A model generated the notes under the pieces. That model searched no databases, was not told the DNA's origin, and worked only from the letters and a program-made list of their open reading frames with translations. Both the position numbers and the translations under genes were made by a program. A stretch of DNA of 64,000 nucleotides, taken from Pelobates cultripes (taxonomy: Eukaryota; Chordata; Amphibia; Anura; Pelobatidae). Numbering within the stretch: position 1 is the stretch's first letter; each line of letters opens with the position of its first letter. The stretch lies in contig OW240912.1 of the NCBI GenBank assembly GCA_933207985.1, forward strand, positions 75,637,594 to 75,701,593, written 5' to 3'. This document shows positions 1-10,710 of the stretch, in pieces.

Positions 1-96
1 TACCATTACCTTGCCATCTTGAAAAGACGTTGTGTGCTGTAACCCTGCAACCAGGTTCCAAACGTCGGTAGAACGTTGTATTTTTGAGGAGTGGAT

Positions 97-162
97 GCAC
101 ATGACATGTGTGACATGTCATGATTCCCTTTTATTCCACAAGTTTGATCCTTAAGGGGTTAA
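97..162 (+). repeat. TTAA-type MITE, 5'-degraded copy
   Basis: This is a short palindromic repeat with the core ACATGACATGTGTGACATG and the terminal sequence CCTTAAGGGGTTAA. The same unit occurs at 23971..24050 and 36802..36881, and in variant form at 50032..50111. Here the left terminus is degraded. TTAA termini suggest a piggyBac-type non-autonomous element, but no transposase source is visible. Confidence 0.7.
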
Positions 163-561
163 CACCCACTCACTGATGCTCACTTACATCCAGATTCACT
201 GACCCATACATGCACATTCTCAAATACATGTGTTCAAAGGCACACAATCCCTGGTGCCCCCACAAACTTTCACATAACATGACTAAATACTGGTGTATAC
301 ATTGGTGAAATACAGATACAGAAGTGTGGCGGAACCAACCTCGCCACTGGCCACTGGAGTAGCCTGGTCACCCGCCTCCTGCCACTGGACTATGGCCCCA
401 TGTTTAACACTGTTCTTTTTCCCTGCAGAAAGGCTGGTTTGTGCCTTTCTGCGGACTGTTAAAGCCATGCTACCCCAGATAGCTATGCCATGGAGCCCAG
501 CCGTATGCTGAAAGACTGTATGAAAGACTTTGGCTCCATGGCGATTGAACTGTATGTATGT

Positions 562-599
562 GATCTGAGCGCCATCCGGTAATAATGTGCGCTCAGATC
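562..599 (+). other. U3 hairpin 1 of solo LTR
   Basis: Two perfect 11-bp arms (GATCTGAGCGC at 562..572 and its complement at 589..599) enclose a 16-nt loop. Equivalent stems exist in the two other LTR copies with paired base changes. Confidence 0.7.
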
Positions 600-710
600 T
601 AAGCTATCTGGGGATAGGTAGAATGTGTATGTTCTATGTGATAAATGTAGCAGTATGTATTTTTATGTCTTTTATTGTCCTTTGTCTGCCATGTGGTTAA
701 TGGAGTTTTG

Positions 711-765
711 CCTCTGTCCTTGGAGATTATTGGATTACTTCCCAATTATCTCCAGGACAGAGAGG
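711..765 (+). other. U3 hairpin 2 of solo LTR
   Basis: An imperfect inverted repeat begins CCTCTGTCCT and closes with AGGACAGAGAGG, with an inner AATTATCTCC arm. The sister LTRs have stems at 6353..6404 and 31679..31734 that share the AATTATCT core but have different outer stem bases. Confidence 0.6.
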
Positions 766-1272
766 AGGGATTGTGATGCATTGTGGGATTGTAAGCTTGT
801 GATTGGTCAATGTCCAATATGTTTCCCAGTCTTCCATTTGGTCCCCTAGGGGAGTGTTCACCAGGTTGGAGACCTGCATAAAAGCCGGACAGGTAGCCCC
901 AGTAAATCAGTTCTGCTTGACCTCAAAACGAAGTGTCGTCTCGTTATTGGGGGAATTGGATTGTATGCTGATTGCCAGGAGTGTAAGCTGATTGTATGCT
1001 TTTCCTGTTCAGCTGGTTACAGCATTCATATGCTTGAGGGCATTCGTATGCTTCTCCGGTTCGGTGGTTGTTGTGTCTGCTGCAGTGCTTGGAGTCCTCA
1101 GGAAGCGCTAGGATCATCCTTCAACGGAGGTACCCAGTCGGGGTGCCAGGTGATCCGTTACAAGAAGTAACAGTGCATACAAAAAAAAATACAGTTTGAA
1201 ATTTTACAGGACTACTTAAAATTACATATCTTATCAAACAAATATGGGGATTCAGTTACACCATGTGGCCAT

Positions 1273-1570
1273 TAGAGATGTCACGAACCGTCCGCGAACT
1301 TCTCGCGAACGGTTCGCTGCGGTTCGCCACGTGCTGTTTGCGGTGAACTCCGGTCACCTGACACGTCCCGGCCAATCTCCAGCAGACCCTCCCTCCCAGA
1401 CCCTCCTACTTCCTGGACAGCATCCATGTTTCAACAGGAGGGTCTGGGAGGGAGGGTCTGCTGGAGATTGGCCGGGACGTGTCAGCTGACCGGAGTTCGC
1501 CACGAACAGCTCGTGACGAACCGTGGCGAACCGTTCGCGAGAAGTTCGCGGACGGTTCACGACATCTCTA
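1273..1570. mobile_element. hAT-type foldback MITE
   Basis: The 298-bp element is almost entirely an inverted repeat. It starts TAGAGATGTC and ends GACATCTCTA, with both arms meeting near 1420..1435. It is flanked by a perfect 8-bp target duplication GTGGCCAT (1265..1272 and 1571..1578). The 8-bp duplication and terminal motif fit the hAT superfamily. It encodes no transposase; the open frames over it are read-through of the palindrome. Confidence 0.88.
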
Positions 1571-1869
1571 GTGGCCATATTGTGTCAAGCCCACCATTAG
1601 GTCAACATACCCTAATATCAGTCAGTACCACAATATTGGTTTAAGCATTAATTTACTTACTGCTTAAACTGTTTCTAAAGACTCTCCTCAAATGTATGCT
1701 TTCCTATGGTCACCTTCAAAGGGGCACCCATAGTGCATGGGTGGCGTGCTCAACAAAAAAGCAATCTGGTCTTGATTCCAAATATACACAGAAAAAAGAG
1801 AATTGGGGGAGGAAGGGGAGAGGGGGGTTGGCACTGCAGTAAAGACCAAAATATATACAAAATACAGAT

Positions 1870-2190
1870 TCAGGAAAAGCTCACACACACAAAAAAATAC
1901 ATTGGTGCACACACGGTGACCCATACAAATACTCTGACACTCACAGTGACCTATACAACGACACACATTCACCAATATGCACTCCCTAACACACACTGGC
2001 ACACACACAATGACCAATACAAGAACACTAATACACATAGTAACTCATACATACAGATATTGACACAAACATAGTTAACTATATACACAAAATGTAGCAC
2101 ACAGGGATCAATACAAACACACTGTCACAACAGTGACCCATAAACACACACTGACACCTACACACATACTGACACATACATAGTGTCCCA
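1870..2190. repeat. Degenerate AC-rich minisatellite
   Basis: The stretch is dominated by ACAC runs and a loose motif of the kind CACACTGACAC/CAGTGACC repeated at irregular spacing. The open frames across it in both directions are low-complexity artefacts. Confidence 0.6.
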
Positions 2191-2657
2191 CATCAAGTTG
2201 TCCCTTTACCAGAGCTGTTGAAACCTATCCATAGCCTGCACTAGTTTCCGCTAGCCTGCTGTACTAGTTATCAACTGATGGGATATGACGCCAGGCTGTT
2301 TCCTTGCAGCCTCTAGCTCTGAGCATTGCAAAAAGCGTCTGGCTTCTAACACTTCTTGCACCTCTTCATTTTACATCAATTAACATTAACCCCTTCATCT
2401 GTAAGTGGGAATTTAACATTTAACCATGCATATGTTCTGGGTTAGAAGATCTATGACACATCATTCATATAATTTTTTAAATAACGTGTTTACATACTGT
2501 TAAAATTAAGGAATCATTAAAAAAAGTGATACAAATCAGAGAATAATATATGTGGAAAAAATGACAATAAGAAAATAAAGATTGGTCTGTTTTCTTTATA
2601 AACAGATATATCTTCAATTTGATCCTCAAATAGTCATACAATCTTTCTTTGCATTAG
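2191..2657. other. Noncoding stretch, nothing recognised
   Basis: The sequence is AT-rich. No ORF with family resemblance, RNA gene or repeat boundary was seen. Confidence 0.5.
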
Positions 2658-2780
2658 AAACATAGAAACATAGAATGTGATGGCAGATAAGAACCATTCG
2701 TCCCATCTAGTCTGCCCAATTTTCTAAATACTTTCATTAGTCCCTGGCATTGTCAGACTTCAGAGTAGCCTGTTGATTTA
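2658..2780. repeat. Interspersed repeat fragment (ACATAGAAACATAGAA type)
   Basis: It contains the doubled AACATAGAAACATAGAA motif followed by GGCAGATAAGAACCATTCG and TCTAGTCTGCCCAATTTTC. I recognise these as a very common amphibian interspersed repeat from general knowledge; I cannot assign it to a class. Confidence 0.5.
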
Positions 2781-5096
2781 CAGCCACGTTATAGACTTGC
2801 ATTAGATCTAAAGCTGTTTTTATGCCATGCCTATGTAATCTAAAACGATCTTTTATTGAATAAATATGAATAAGTTGTGCAAAGTTTTCTTTACAGTCTT
2901 GTTTTCAAACAATGTGTTTTTATTTTCTATGCACATATATTTGAGTTATTAGTTGGCATTATTGCTTTTGCCAACCCTGACAAGGTGATTAATGAAACTG
3001 GAAACAATTTTTTTTAATTTAATCAAATAACTGAAAATGTTATACCAAAAAAGCTGGTTTGGAGAATTCTTCCTATTTGTCTATTGTGGCCTAAAACTTG
3101 CAATTACGTGGTCAATTCTTGACAACTCTTGTGATAGTGAATTGCTCTGGCACTTAGCACGTAAGCGGGAGTAAGGGGAAAAACGAACGCTTCTCCAATG
3201 ACTTAAAATATTAAAATCTGGTAATGGTTATGTGCTGTAATTAAACCATTGTCACTTATTGTATGCCATTATTTGCTCCAAAATGCTTTCTCAAGCACTC
3301 AACCAGCTTAATGGATCTGTTTCTTCCTACTCAGTGTCTACTATTTAGTGACCCATTTAGTCATTGCACAGTATTCCAATTCCTACATGTTGGGTACATT
3401 CTACCATGGTTTTAATGAAGGATATTTTCTATGATGAAAATGGAAGATATAGCTTCCATGGATACCATGAAATAACTGATTATCCAAGTGACAGATCGGT
3501 ACCTCTTACATTTCTGCATTCTCATTCTGAACAAGGTCTTCCTTGGTTGTCCTACCTTTGTTTGTATTGAGGGAGGTGTTGGTTGACTCTGGTACATTGT
3601 GCGCAAAACAAAATAATTAAAAAATTTATATCCAGTCCTTTTCCTTGCCTTCTTTCTTTACATTTTTTTCTTCTGTTTCCCTTCCAGTTTTTAATTCATC
3701 ATACTTTTCCTGCCTATGTGTATTATTCCATCCATCTGCAACTGATCATCTACCTACTGTGAACAATGAGTTGATATGGTACTATTTTATTACGTGTTCT
3801 ATTATTATGTATGTTGATTTGTATTACTAACATTTCTCATGAATATCCTTATCACAGTCGTGTTCGATGAGTTGTGTACATGATGTGACTCTGTTGTACA
3901 AATGTTTAGTTTCCCTAAATCTTTAAAAAATCTACAATTAGAAATAAATACATTTGGCTAAGATGCAGAATTTTCTTTTATTTACTCAGTAATCTATAGC
4001 AGAAAGATTTAAAATGTAATTTTGAGACGTTAAAATGTTACTTTTATAACAGGCACAATCTTTAAAAATATTCACTTACCCTCGGTTTGTTGTAAAAAAT
4101 ATGCACCCATGATTGAGAATACAAATATTGACATTGGCTGCAATAATGAGTATGTGTATGGTTATAATGTCACATACAGTATAATGGTTACCTATGAAAG
4201 TCAGAAACTACATACAATTATCATAAAATAAAGTCCTGTTGCATTTGACTGCATTGTTATCACATTTGTCATCATACTTTCTATCTTCAGTACTGCTATC
4301 ACTTAGTTACTAAAGAAGCAACTGTAGCATATACGTTTTTCTACCATTTACTCTGTTGCATGCAAAGAAGCAGAAGAAATGCACAGATCCCTCATACAAG
4401 GACACCAGTAGATATATTGTCTAAGACGTAATATTGAGTTGTTTCCTTTCTCGATTGTTAAAGAAGCATTCTAACATTCTAAATAAATACATTAATTTAG
4501 AACATTAGATTGTTCCTTTGCATGTTTAAATTAGAGGGCTAACACTTAAAAAAAGAGAAAAAGAAGAAGTTAAACTTTCTTTAATTCCAGTTCTCTTGTC
4601 AGCGCTGCAGCTACTCTGCACTTGTGAGATCATTGTGATTGGGGATCTTGGGCCAATCCAAATCAGATGCTTCTCATTGAGATACACTGAATAAAGCATT
4701 TACAGTATTTTGCAATTCAATAACTGAAATTATTCATAAGGAAGTGCATCTAGTAGTATTCTGACTGATATCCACTAAAAGCATCCTTTGTGACAAATGT
4801 AAAATTTGTCTTTACTCACAGACAGCAGTGCTTACATTTAGCAGAGTACACGGACATGGCTTTTATGCCAAAACTACTACATTAAATAGTAGCTTTGGTG
4901 CTTTGAGTGCCCCTTTAATTTGGCAAGACAATTTTTTAAACTGGGTTGAAAGCTAACAAGAACTCCCACCGGACATATATACATAAGGATGGCAGGCATA
5001 TTAACATTTAAATTAAGAAATAATATTATTTTAAAATGTTTTTTTTTCTTGTTTTTTTTTTTATACTGTTTCTTTAATTGTATTCCACTGCATAGA
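2781..5096. other. AT-rich noncoding stretch
   Basis: No coding exon or RNA gene was recognised. The block GGTGCTTTGAGTGCCCCTTTAA (about 4898..4919) looks like the end of a DNA transposon, but no partner end was found nearby. Confidence 0.4.
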
Positions 5097-5236
5097 CCAG
5101 GGATAGGCAACCTTTGCACTCCAGATGTTGTGGACTACATCCCCCATAATGCTCTTACACCAATAATGCCGACAATGCATCATGGGAGGTGTAGTCCAAA
5201 TCATCTGGAGTGCCGAAGGTTACCTATGCCTGCCAT
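5097..5236. mobile_element. Foldback MITE, hAT-like
   Basis: The left half reads CAGGGATAGGCAACCTTTG, then a GTTGTGGACTACATC block. The right half is its inverted counterpart: GAGGTGTAGTCC, then CGAAGGTTACCTATGCCTG. I recognise this arrangement as a widespread vertebrate hAT-derived foldback element. Exact ends are not certain because no clean target duplication was found. Confidence 0.65.
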
Positions 5237-5703
5237 AGACAGTGGTGACAGATGTTACATAAAAATAACTGAGGAAGGGAGGATATTTTTCACTTGCTTG
5301 GTCTTAACATAGTTGCATTTAACACTCTGGTCATGTTTGAATACTTGATCAGACTAACAGTTTTTTGTGTAAGTACAGAGAACAATAGAGTTTCCTTCTT
5401 CAGATCCTATTATGTGATATACGTTGTCCGTCTTGGTATACTGTATTGTGACCGGTGCTTACACTTGAATGTGATTACTCTATATCTGTGTTTGTCAATT
5501 TCTTTTTTCCTCAATTATACATATTTTTTTTTAAAAAATAGTTTATTTGTTAATTTTTTTTAAATAGTCACTTCTCTTGAATTTACACATTAGAATAAAA
5601 CATTGATAATCCGCCTTTTTCATGAGATACTCAATTTTATTTTAAATTTATATTAAAGATTGAGCAAAGTACATGATAATCTTAAAAAAAATGGGAAATG
5701 TCA

Positions 5704-6630
5704 TGTAGCGGAATGGAGGCTCTATATATTTTTATCCCCTGTTGTTCGGCTGTCCGTACTCCCTGGTTCGTTTACCGAACCCCCTTCTGTGTGGTCTTCT
5801 TGCTCGCACCTTCTAACAACCGACTACCCCTGGCTGTTAACCACAACTTGCTCGTAAAAGAAAGTGTTTCCCCTGTGTGGCCACCGTTCGTACAACCAAA
5901 CCCACGTGTGCAAACAAATGGCAGCCATTTTGTCTCCCGAACGCAGCAGTACATGTACTGGCAGCAGTACATGGTTGTCGATGGCGTGGAACTATTTTCG
6001 GCTACATGACCCCCCCCGAACACCAGGTAAACTGTTACTGCTGCCCATCCAACTTCCCGAAAAGTTATGAGAAAGGTGTTCGGGAGGCATAAACGAAAGA
6101 ACGGGGGAGCATTCACCAGTTTTCATGCGAGAAGCCCCAAAAGATGCCTTATTTTCTCTGGAACTGTTTTGGCATCACCTCGTGTCCGACCGGTCAAAAC
6201 TTCATTCGAATAGCGTTCCCGAACCACCGAATGGATCTGAGTGATATTTCGTCAAAGTGTGCGCTCAGATCCAAGCTATTGTGACTTTTGTGGGGTTCTG
6301 AAGTATTAAATTACATTTTTAGAGTGTTTTAAATTATTGTCGATTTTTTTGTACCTGAGATATAATTGAGTTATAGATTTTTCTCACGCAATTATCTCTC
6401 AGGTATAGAGGATCTTGGGAGGAAAAGCCCTGTAATTTTGTGTGAGAGACCCCATGTAGGGATCAGTGCATAAAAGCCATGTGTAGCCAATATAAAAATT
6501 CAGTTGACTCACAGAACTATGTGTCGTCTAACTGCTCGGGGGAAAAGGTCTTGGATTGTTATACTGTTTCTTCTAGCTACGAGGACTGAATAGCGGAGAT
6601 ACTTATGGTAAGTATGGGAGCTTCACTACA
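5704..6630 (+). mobile_element. Solo LTR, second copy of the family
   Basis: The 927-bp element starts TGTAGCGGAATGG and ends GCTTCACTACA, with a perfect 5-bp target duplication TGTCA (5699..5703 and 6631..6635). It shares the GTGCGCTCAGATC block and the GCATAAAAGCC TATA-like block with the LTR at 325..1162, but is clearly diverged elsewhere, so it comes from a separate subfamily or an older insertion. It carries the two family hairpins at 6233..6272 and 6353..6404. No internal retroviral sequence flanks it. Confidence 0.85.
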
Positions 6631-6635
6631 TGTCA

Positions 6636-8826
6636 GTTCTCCTTTAAAAAATATTTATTATTTGTTTACTTGTTAATACTTTATATTACTGCTTTGCTAA
6701 GCGTGTCTTTTTTAAAAGGCCTATGGAAAGTAATTAGCCATTAGCAATCTGCTTAATCATAGTATACACGTTTGGCTCAATTTGTGCGTGAAAGCAATTC
6801 TTATGATTAACAGAATTCTTTACTCACTTACATTTACGGAGTGACTGACTTATTGAACAAGCAGTGCTGAGTTCAGCACCCGAAACTGTTTCATTACACA
6901 GTGTAATAAATGACTATCAATTTTAAAATGGATTCAAGTCCATGTAACAGGACGTTACTGTAAAATACAAACCTTAAATAAAAATCAAGCCTAACTATTA
7001 GATAAAACATATGATATGTAAATTGTGAATGCATATAGAATACAACATAAAATATGCAGTGTTCACTGTCTAGTTATTTCATATTTATTTTCTAAGACCT
7101 CATTACACCTCTCCTCCACTATTATGTCACTGTGTTTTCTTGCACGTTCTGTACATTTTTGCTTGTTTGTCTCTTAGTATTAAACATAAAAGATATACTT
7201 TTTCACAAAGATCATCACAGAGAGAGATTAGTGTTTCATTATATCAAGGCAAATGTGCCACAGGATGGGACGTTGGTGTACATCACACTGAGAACCCTAC
7301 AAGTTAACCTGAACCGTTCCCACAATTCACAGAGACTATAGCAGTGGGATCTCTACCGATTTCTGGCTGGAGGAAGACCCTGGTTGGAGTATAACCCCTC
7401 TCTTGCCCATCTGGATACAATACTATGAAAACATAGCTCCAGATATCATGGAAAGACCCAAGGGCTTCCCACCAAATTTCTGTCTAAGAACATATCTATC
7501 TTACCATTAGCACCTATGGTGAGTGGCTAAATAAAACTCATGAGTAGAGTATATTTGGCATTGATAGATAGTTTAGTTTTACCATGTTATTTAAAGGGCC
7601 AGACTAATCATCAAAATTATTTTATTTTTAGTAAAGTGGTTGGGGATATAGATTCTGAACTTGCAGCCTTACATTTCCCATGCTTACTAGAGACTTTGGA
7701 TTGAAATAGATTCAATAATTGCTTATTTGACATATCAGAAGCCGGGTGTATTCATTGTTGCTCCGTGCAAAGCACTGGATTGGAGGATCACAGTGATTGC
7801 TGTACATTTGTCATGTGTCCTCAATGCTTCTCTATCAGAAGCATCTGATTGGATAAACGTCATCATGAATGATGACTTCACAAGAGGAGGATCAGGCTAC
7901 ACAGCTACAATGAGCAAGGCACATAGGAAAAGCTTTATTAAGAATTTAGAGCAGGGATGTTGAGCTGCAGCCTACAGATAATACTGGGCTGCAAATGGAA
8001 CAGGCATTTATGGGAGTTATAGTGCTGCAACACCGGGAGGGGGCAAATTTCAACTTCTATTGGTTCATGGCATTTTAAAGTGATTTTTAGCATTTATTGA
8101 GAAGTGTAGAGTAGATTAGCCTGAACTCAGAGCAGGTGATAATTCTGTCCTGTATTTCCTAACTCAATAATTTCACCTTTCGTTGTTTTTATTTTTCAAA
8201 GAGCAAACAATTAACCCCCATTCTGCTTTTGTTGCGCTATACAGGTGATGTCGGTACCTTTCAGCATCAGATGATGAGTAGGGCTATTGCATAATCTTTA
8301 AAGATTTCAGTTTGAACAGCTTTAGAAGAAACATAGGAAAATATTTGTGGAACAACTAGATGATGCATACTGTCTCAGCATCAGCCTGTTTGGTTTTTTT
8401 CAGCAAAGTCGTGACTTCACAGCTTGCTACTAGGCAAACCCTGGGTCCCATCAATCCAGACCTGCAGCAGGCTTAAACTTTTTCTGTATCTGTAGAGGAT
8501 GATGGGGCCTGAAATTTAAAGCAAATCCTTTTATTTTATCCAGATGCAGCATATCTGTGAGACCTAGCATGCACTTTCCTGGCTGCTGAATATCACATCT
8601 GCATGAGTAATAACAATTCTAATGGTTTCCAGAGCAACCAGAGAGGATTTAAATTAATCTTATTTCCTGATATTTGAGGCCTGTTAAAAACATAACACTG
8701 AGTAAAACATACTAAACTATTGAGAGACAATGTATGAAGAGAAAAGGCAGAGAATATCAAATTACATTAAAATTAGACTGTCTTTTAATTATTCTACTCA
8801 TTTAAAGAGTTTCAGGAGTGTTAACT
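6636..8826. other. Noncoding stretch left of the provirus
   Basis: The sequence is AT-rich and no exon or RNA gene was recognised. A short block at about 7955..8060 (GCAGGGATGTTGAGCTGC and following) looks like an eroded interspersed repeat. Confidence 0.4.
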
Positions 8827-9016
8827 TGTAACCGTTCGTACTCCAATTTACCGATATAACGTCTTATAACTTAGAATTTAGCAGGGCTAACCATACAGAT
8901 ATCTTAGCTAAATATTGTATAGTCGGTATAGAGTTTCTCTATTTAAAATACATAAATAATTGAGAATACAATAAAAATAGGAGTTGGAAGCAATAACTTT
9001 TGTCTTATTAATATAG

Positions 9017-9022
9017 TTTATT
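9017..9022 (-). promoter_or_regulatory. Viral polyadenylation signal AATAAA
   Basis: TTTATT on the plus strand reads AATAAA in viral orientation, downstream of the LTR TATA box at about 9197..9204. The equivalent hexamer in the 5' LTR is at 19034..19039. It would place the R/U5 boundary shortly after this point. Confidence 0.6.
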
Positions 9023-9302
9023 GGATAAATGAATAAAGATCCATTAATATATCATAAAGCAGAGTATACAAGATTAAATGAATAAATGCTTGCAATATAA
9101 TTAGTATAACATACCCTCCTGATTATACAGGTAATCTCTCAGTATGTCACCTCCAGAGTCGGTCAGTATGTCTCTATCTAGCATTGATCTAGCATGTATA
9201 TATAGTATAGCATTTCTAATTACTACTGGTAATGTATGGGTTAATTCATCTTAGGGTTAAAAGCAGTTCATATATAAAAATAAAGGAAAAACACCCTTAT
9301 CA

Positions 9303-9565
9303 GTCTAATGTCATAACCTAGACATCTTTAATCTGTATTTGGACTAGAAGTTAGGTTGACATACACCTTAGGGTTAAGAGAAGGTCATATAACAAAATAA
9401 GTCTAATGTCATAACCTAGACATCTTTAATCTGTATTTGGACTAGAAGTTAGGTTGACATACACCTTAGGGTTAAGAGAAGGTCATATAACAAAATAAGT
9501 CTAATGTCATAACCTAGACATCTTTAATCTGTATTTGGACTAGAAGTTAGGTTGACATAGGCAAA
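9303..9565 (-). repeat. 98-bp tandem repeats in 3' LTR U3 (three copies)
   Basis: The units begin GTCTAATGTCATAACC at 9303, 9401 and 9499, exactly 98 bp apart; the third is partial. The 5' LTR has only two (19320, 19418). Tandem U3 repeats upstream of the TATA box are typical places for enhancer elements; that role is inferred. Confidence 0.85.
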
Positions 9566-9716
9566 GCCTTGAATTGTTATTGCATTAAATTAAGACAAGA
9601 TGGAGTAAACATGTTGTGTACTGTAAATAGGTAAAAGGTTATTAGTTAAAGAAACAGTTGCAGTTTAAAGAAATACAATGTAGCAATGTGTATTATACCC
9701 ACAATTGCCCATCACA

Positions 9717-9724
9717 CCCTCCTG
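9717..9724 (-). other. 3' polypurine tract
   Basis: In viral orientation the sequence CAGGAGGG directly precedes the LTR start TGTGATG. This is the expected place and composition for the plus-strand primer of reverse transcription, and it follows the stop codon of the last accessory ORF by only a few bases. Confidence 0.8.
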
Positions 9725-9725
9725 T

Positions 9726-10439
9726 TTAAACTGAGGGTTTCTTTGAAAAAGGTTTCTTTGAAGAATATTTTTTCTTTCTTTGCTTAACACCTCCCTGCTC
9801 ATGTAAGGGAGGGGACTGTGGTGAATAGGACACAGTGGAAGGGACAGGAATGAAACAATTACAATCATATATACCTGTGTGATTGCACATTATGTCATCG
9901 TGATCAGTACGTAAATAATAAAATTCACCTGGCATATAATGTGTTATGTCATTTTGAGTAAACTCTTTTCTCATGTCAGTTTTCCAAATTCCACCCCAGC
10001 ATTTATTAAAATTTCGTGTACACACCATAACTGTTGTGATCCCATATGCACCATGAGAGACAATGTTAATATGACCAATATCTTTGATTAAAGCATATAG
10101 CTGGAATATCTCTTTGGCTCGATCCATGCATTTAATGGATGGTTGATTGTAGTGAGTCAAAAGAGCTGTTGTCTGACAAAAATTTAAGAAGGTCATCAAA
10201 TCCCTCGGTAGTATATTCATGGCTGGATCCTGAAAGGAGAAGCATGTCAAAGTCATCAATTGCCTGTTGTAATCCAAGTTTCTGGGGTGCATTTCTGGTG
10301 GTGGTGATTGTTTTGGAGCGTCTGGATACCGAGTTAGTATTGGTAGCAGGTATTCCTTTAACATCATTGGTTGCCATAAGGACACTGGCACCTTTGTTCT
10401 TGGTGTTTGTCTTTGCATGTTTCCTCTTCTGTGATACAT
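9726..10439 (-). CDS. Bel2/Bet-like accessory protein of the foamy virus
   Basis: This 237-codon frame lies between env and the 3' LTR and overlaps the 3' half of the upstream accessory ORF in another frame, which is the arrangement of bel2 relative to tas/bel1 in known foamy viruses. It stops just before the polypurine tract. The protein has several cysteines (for example C140, C147, C185, C193), no signal peptide or membrane segment, and a strongly basic C-terminus (residues 219..234, rich in K and R) that could be a nuclear or nucleic-acid-binding tail. In exogenous foamy viruses Bel2 is mostly expressed fused to the start of Tas as Bet by splicing, so the true start may be upstream; no splice junction was proven here. 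Function is assigned by position only, since I see no residue-level family signature. Confidence 0.65.
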   Translation of the reverse strand: MYHRRGNMQRQTPRTKVPVSLWQPMMLKEYLLPILTRYPDAPKQSPPPEMHPRNLDYNRQLMTLTCFSFQDPAMNILPRDLMTFLNFCQTTALLTHYNQPSIKCMDRAKEIFQLYALIKDIGHINIVSHGAYGITTVMVCTRNFNKCWGGIWKTDMRKEFTQNDITHYMPGEFYYLRTDHDDIMCNHTGIYDCNCFIPVPSTVSYSPQSPPLHEQGGVKQRKKKYSSKKPFSKKPSV

Positions 10440-10710
10440 TTTTACACCTCCTATAATGTGTATAGATTGGATATATGTAATGATAATTGTTCTGATATTT
10501 CTTTATAGAAACAAAACCTTTGTTAGGTCTAAAGATATATGGGTTATTGGAATCAGCAAAATAGTTATGGCAATTCCTACATTGGTATTTAAAATAATAT
10601 TGTCCTGGTACAATTTCTTTAAAAGTTAAGATTGCTCTTTTATGCAAAATCTCTCTAGATCTTTTTGGTATAGTTGATAATTGAAAACATGTAGAAATGA
10701 ATTTATTCAT
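10132..10710 (-). CDS. Tas/Bel1-like transactivator candidate of the foamy virus
   Basis: The 192-codon frame begins at an ATG that overlaps the env stop codon (ATGA at 10707..10710), the position of tas/bel1. Features in order: a CRNC motif with following histidine (residues 44..48) that might bind metal, a lysine/arginine cluster at 94..106 resembling a nuclear localisation signal, a serine/threonine-rich linker, and an acidic-hydrophobic C-terminus at 151..186. The last contains two motifs, DDFDMLLL and FDDLLKFL, of the type found in acidic transcription activation domains. In known foamy viruses Tas binds LTR and internal promoters to switch on transcription. That role here is inferred from position and composition; no sequence identity with known Tas proteins was checked. 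The frame is open throughout. Confidence 0.7.
   Translation of the reverse strand: MNKFISTCFQLSTIPKRSREILHKRAILTFKEIVPGQYYFKYQCRNCHNYFADSNNPYIFRPNKGFVSIKKYQNNYHYIYPIYTHYRRCKNVSQKRKHAKTNTKNKGASVLMATNDVKGIPATNTNSVSRRSKTITTTRNAPQKLGLQQAIDDFDMLLLSGSSHEYTTEGFDDLLKFLSDNSSFDSLQSTIH

Larger units (their letters stand above)
325..1162 (+). mobile_element. Solo LTR (family shared with 5704..6630 and 31113..32114)
   Basis: The 838-bp element starts TGTGGCGGAA and ends CCGTTACA, and is flanked by a perfect 5-bp target duplication AGAAG (320..324 and 1163..1167). A TATA-like CATAAAAG lies near 876 and is followed by CAGTAAATCAG, a block shared with the copy at 31113, so transcription would run on the plus strand. 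It holds two hairpins (562..599 and 711..765) that recur in the sister LTRs. No coding sequence or second LTR lies beside it, so it is a recombination-derived solo LTR. TG/CA ends with 5-bp duplications fit a gypsy-type or class I-like retroelement. Confidence 0.88.
8827..9716 (-). repeat. Foamy virus 3' LTR
   Basis: The 890-bp LTR in plus orientation runs from TGTAACCG to GCCCATCACA, so in viral orientation it starts TGTGATGGGC and ends GGTTACA. It matches the 5' LTR at 18844..19635 throughout except for three substitutions and one extra 98-bp unit (three copies rather than two). Confidence 0.95.

Noticed and set aside
1688..2074. Opposed open frames of about 120 codons
   Set aside because: Low-complexity AC-rich sequence without stops; no family features.
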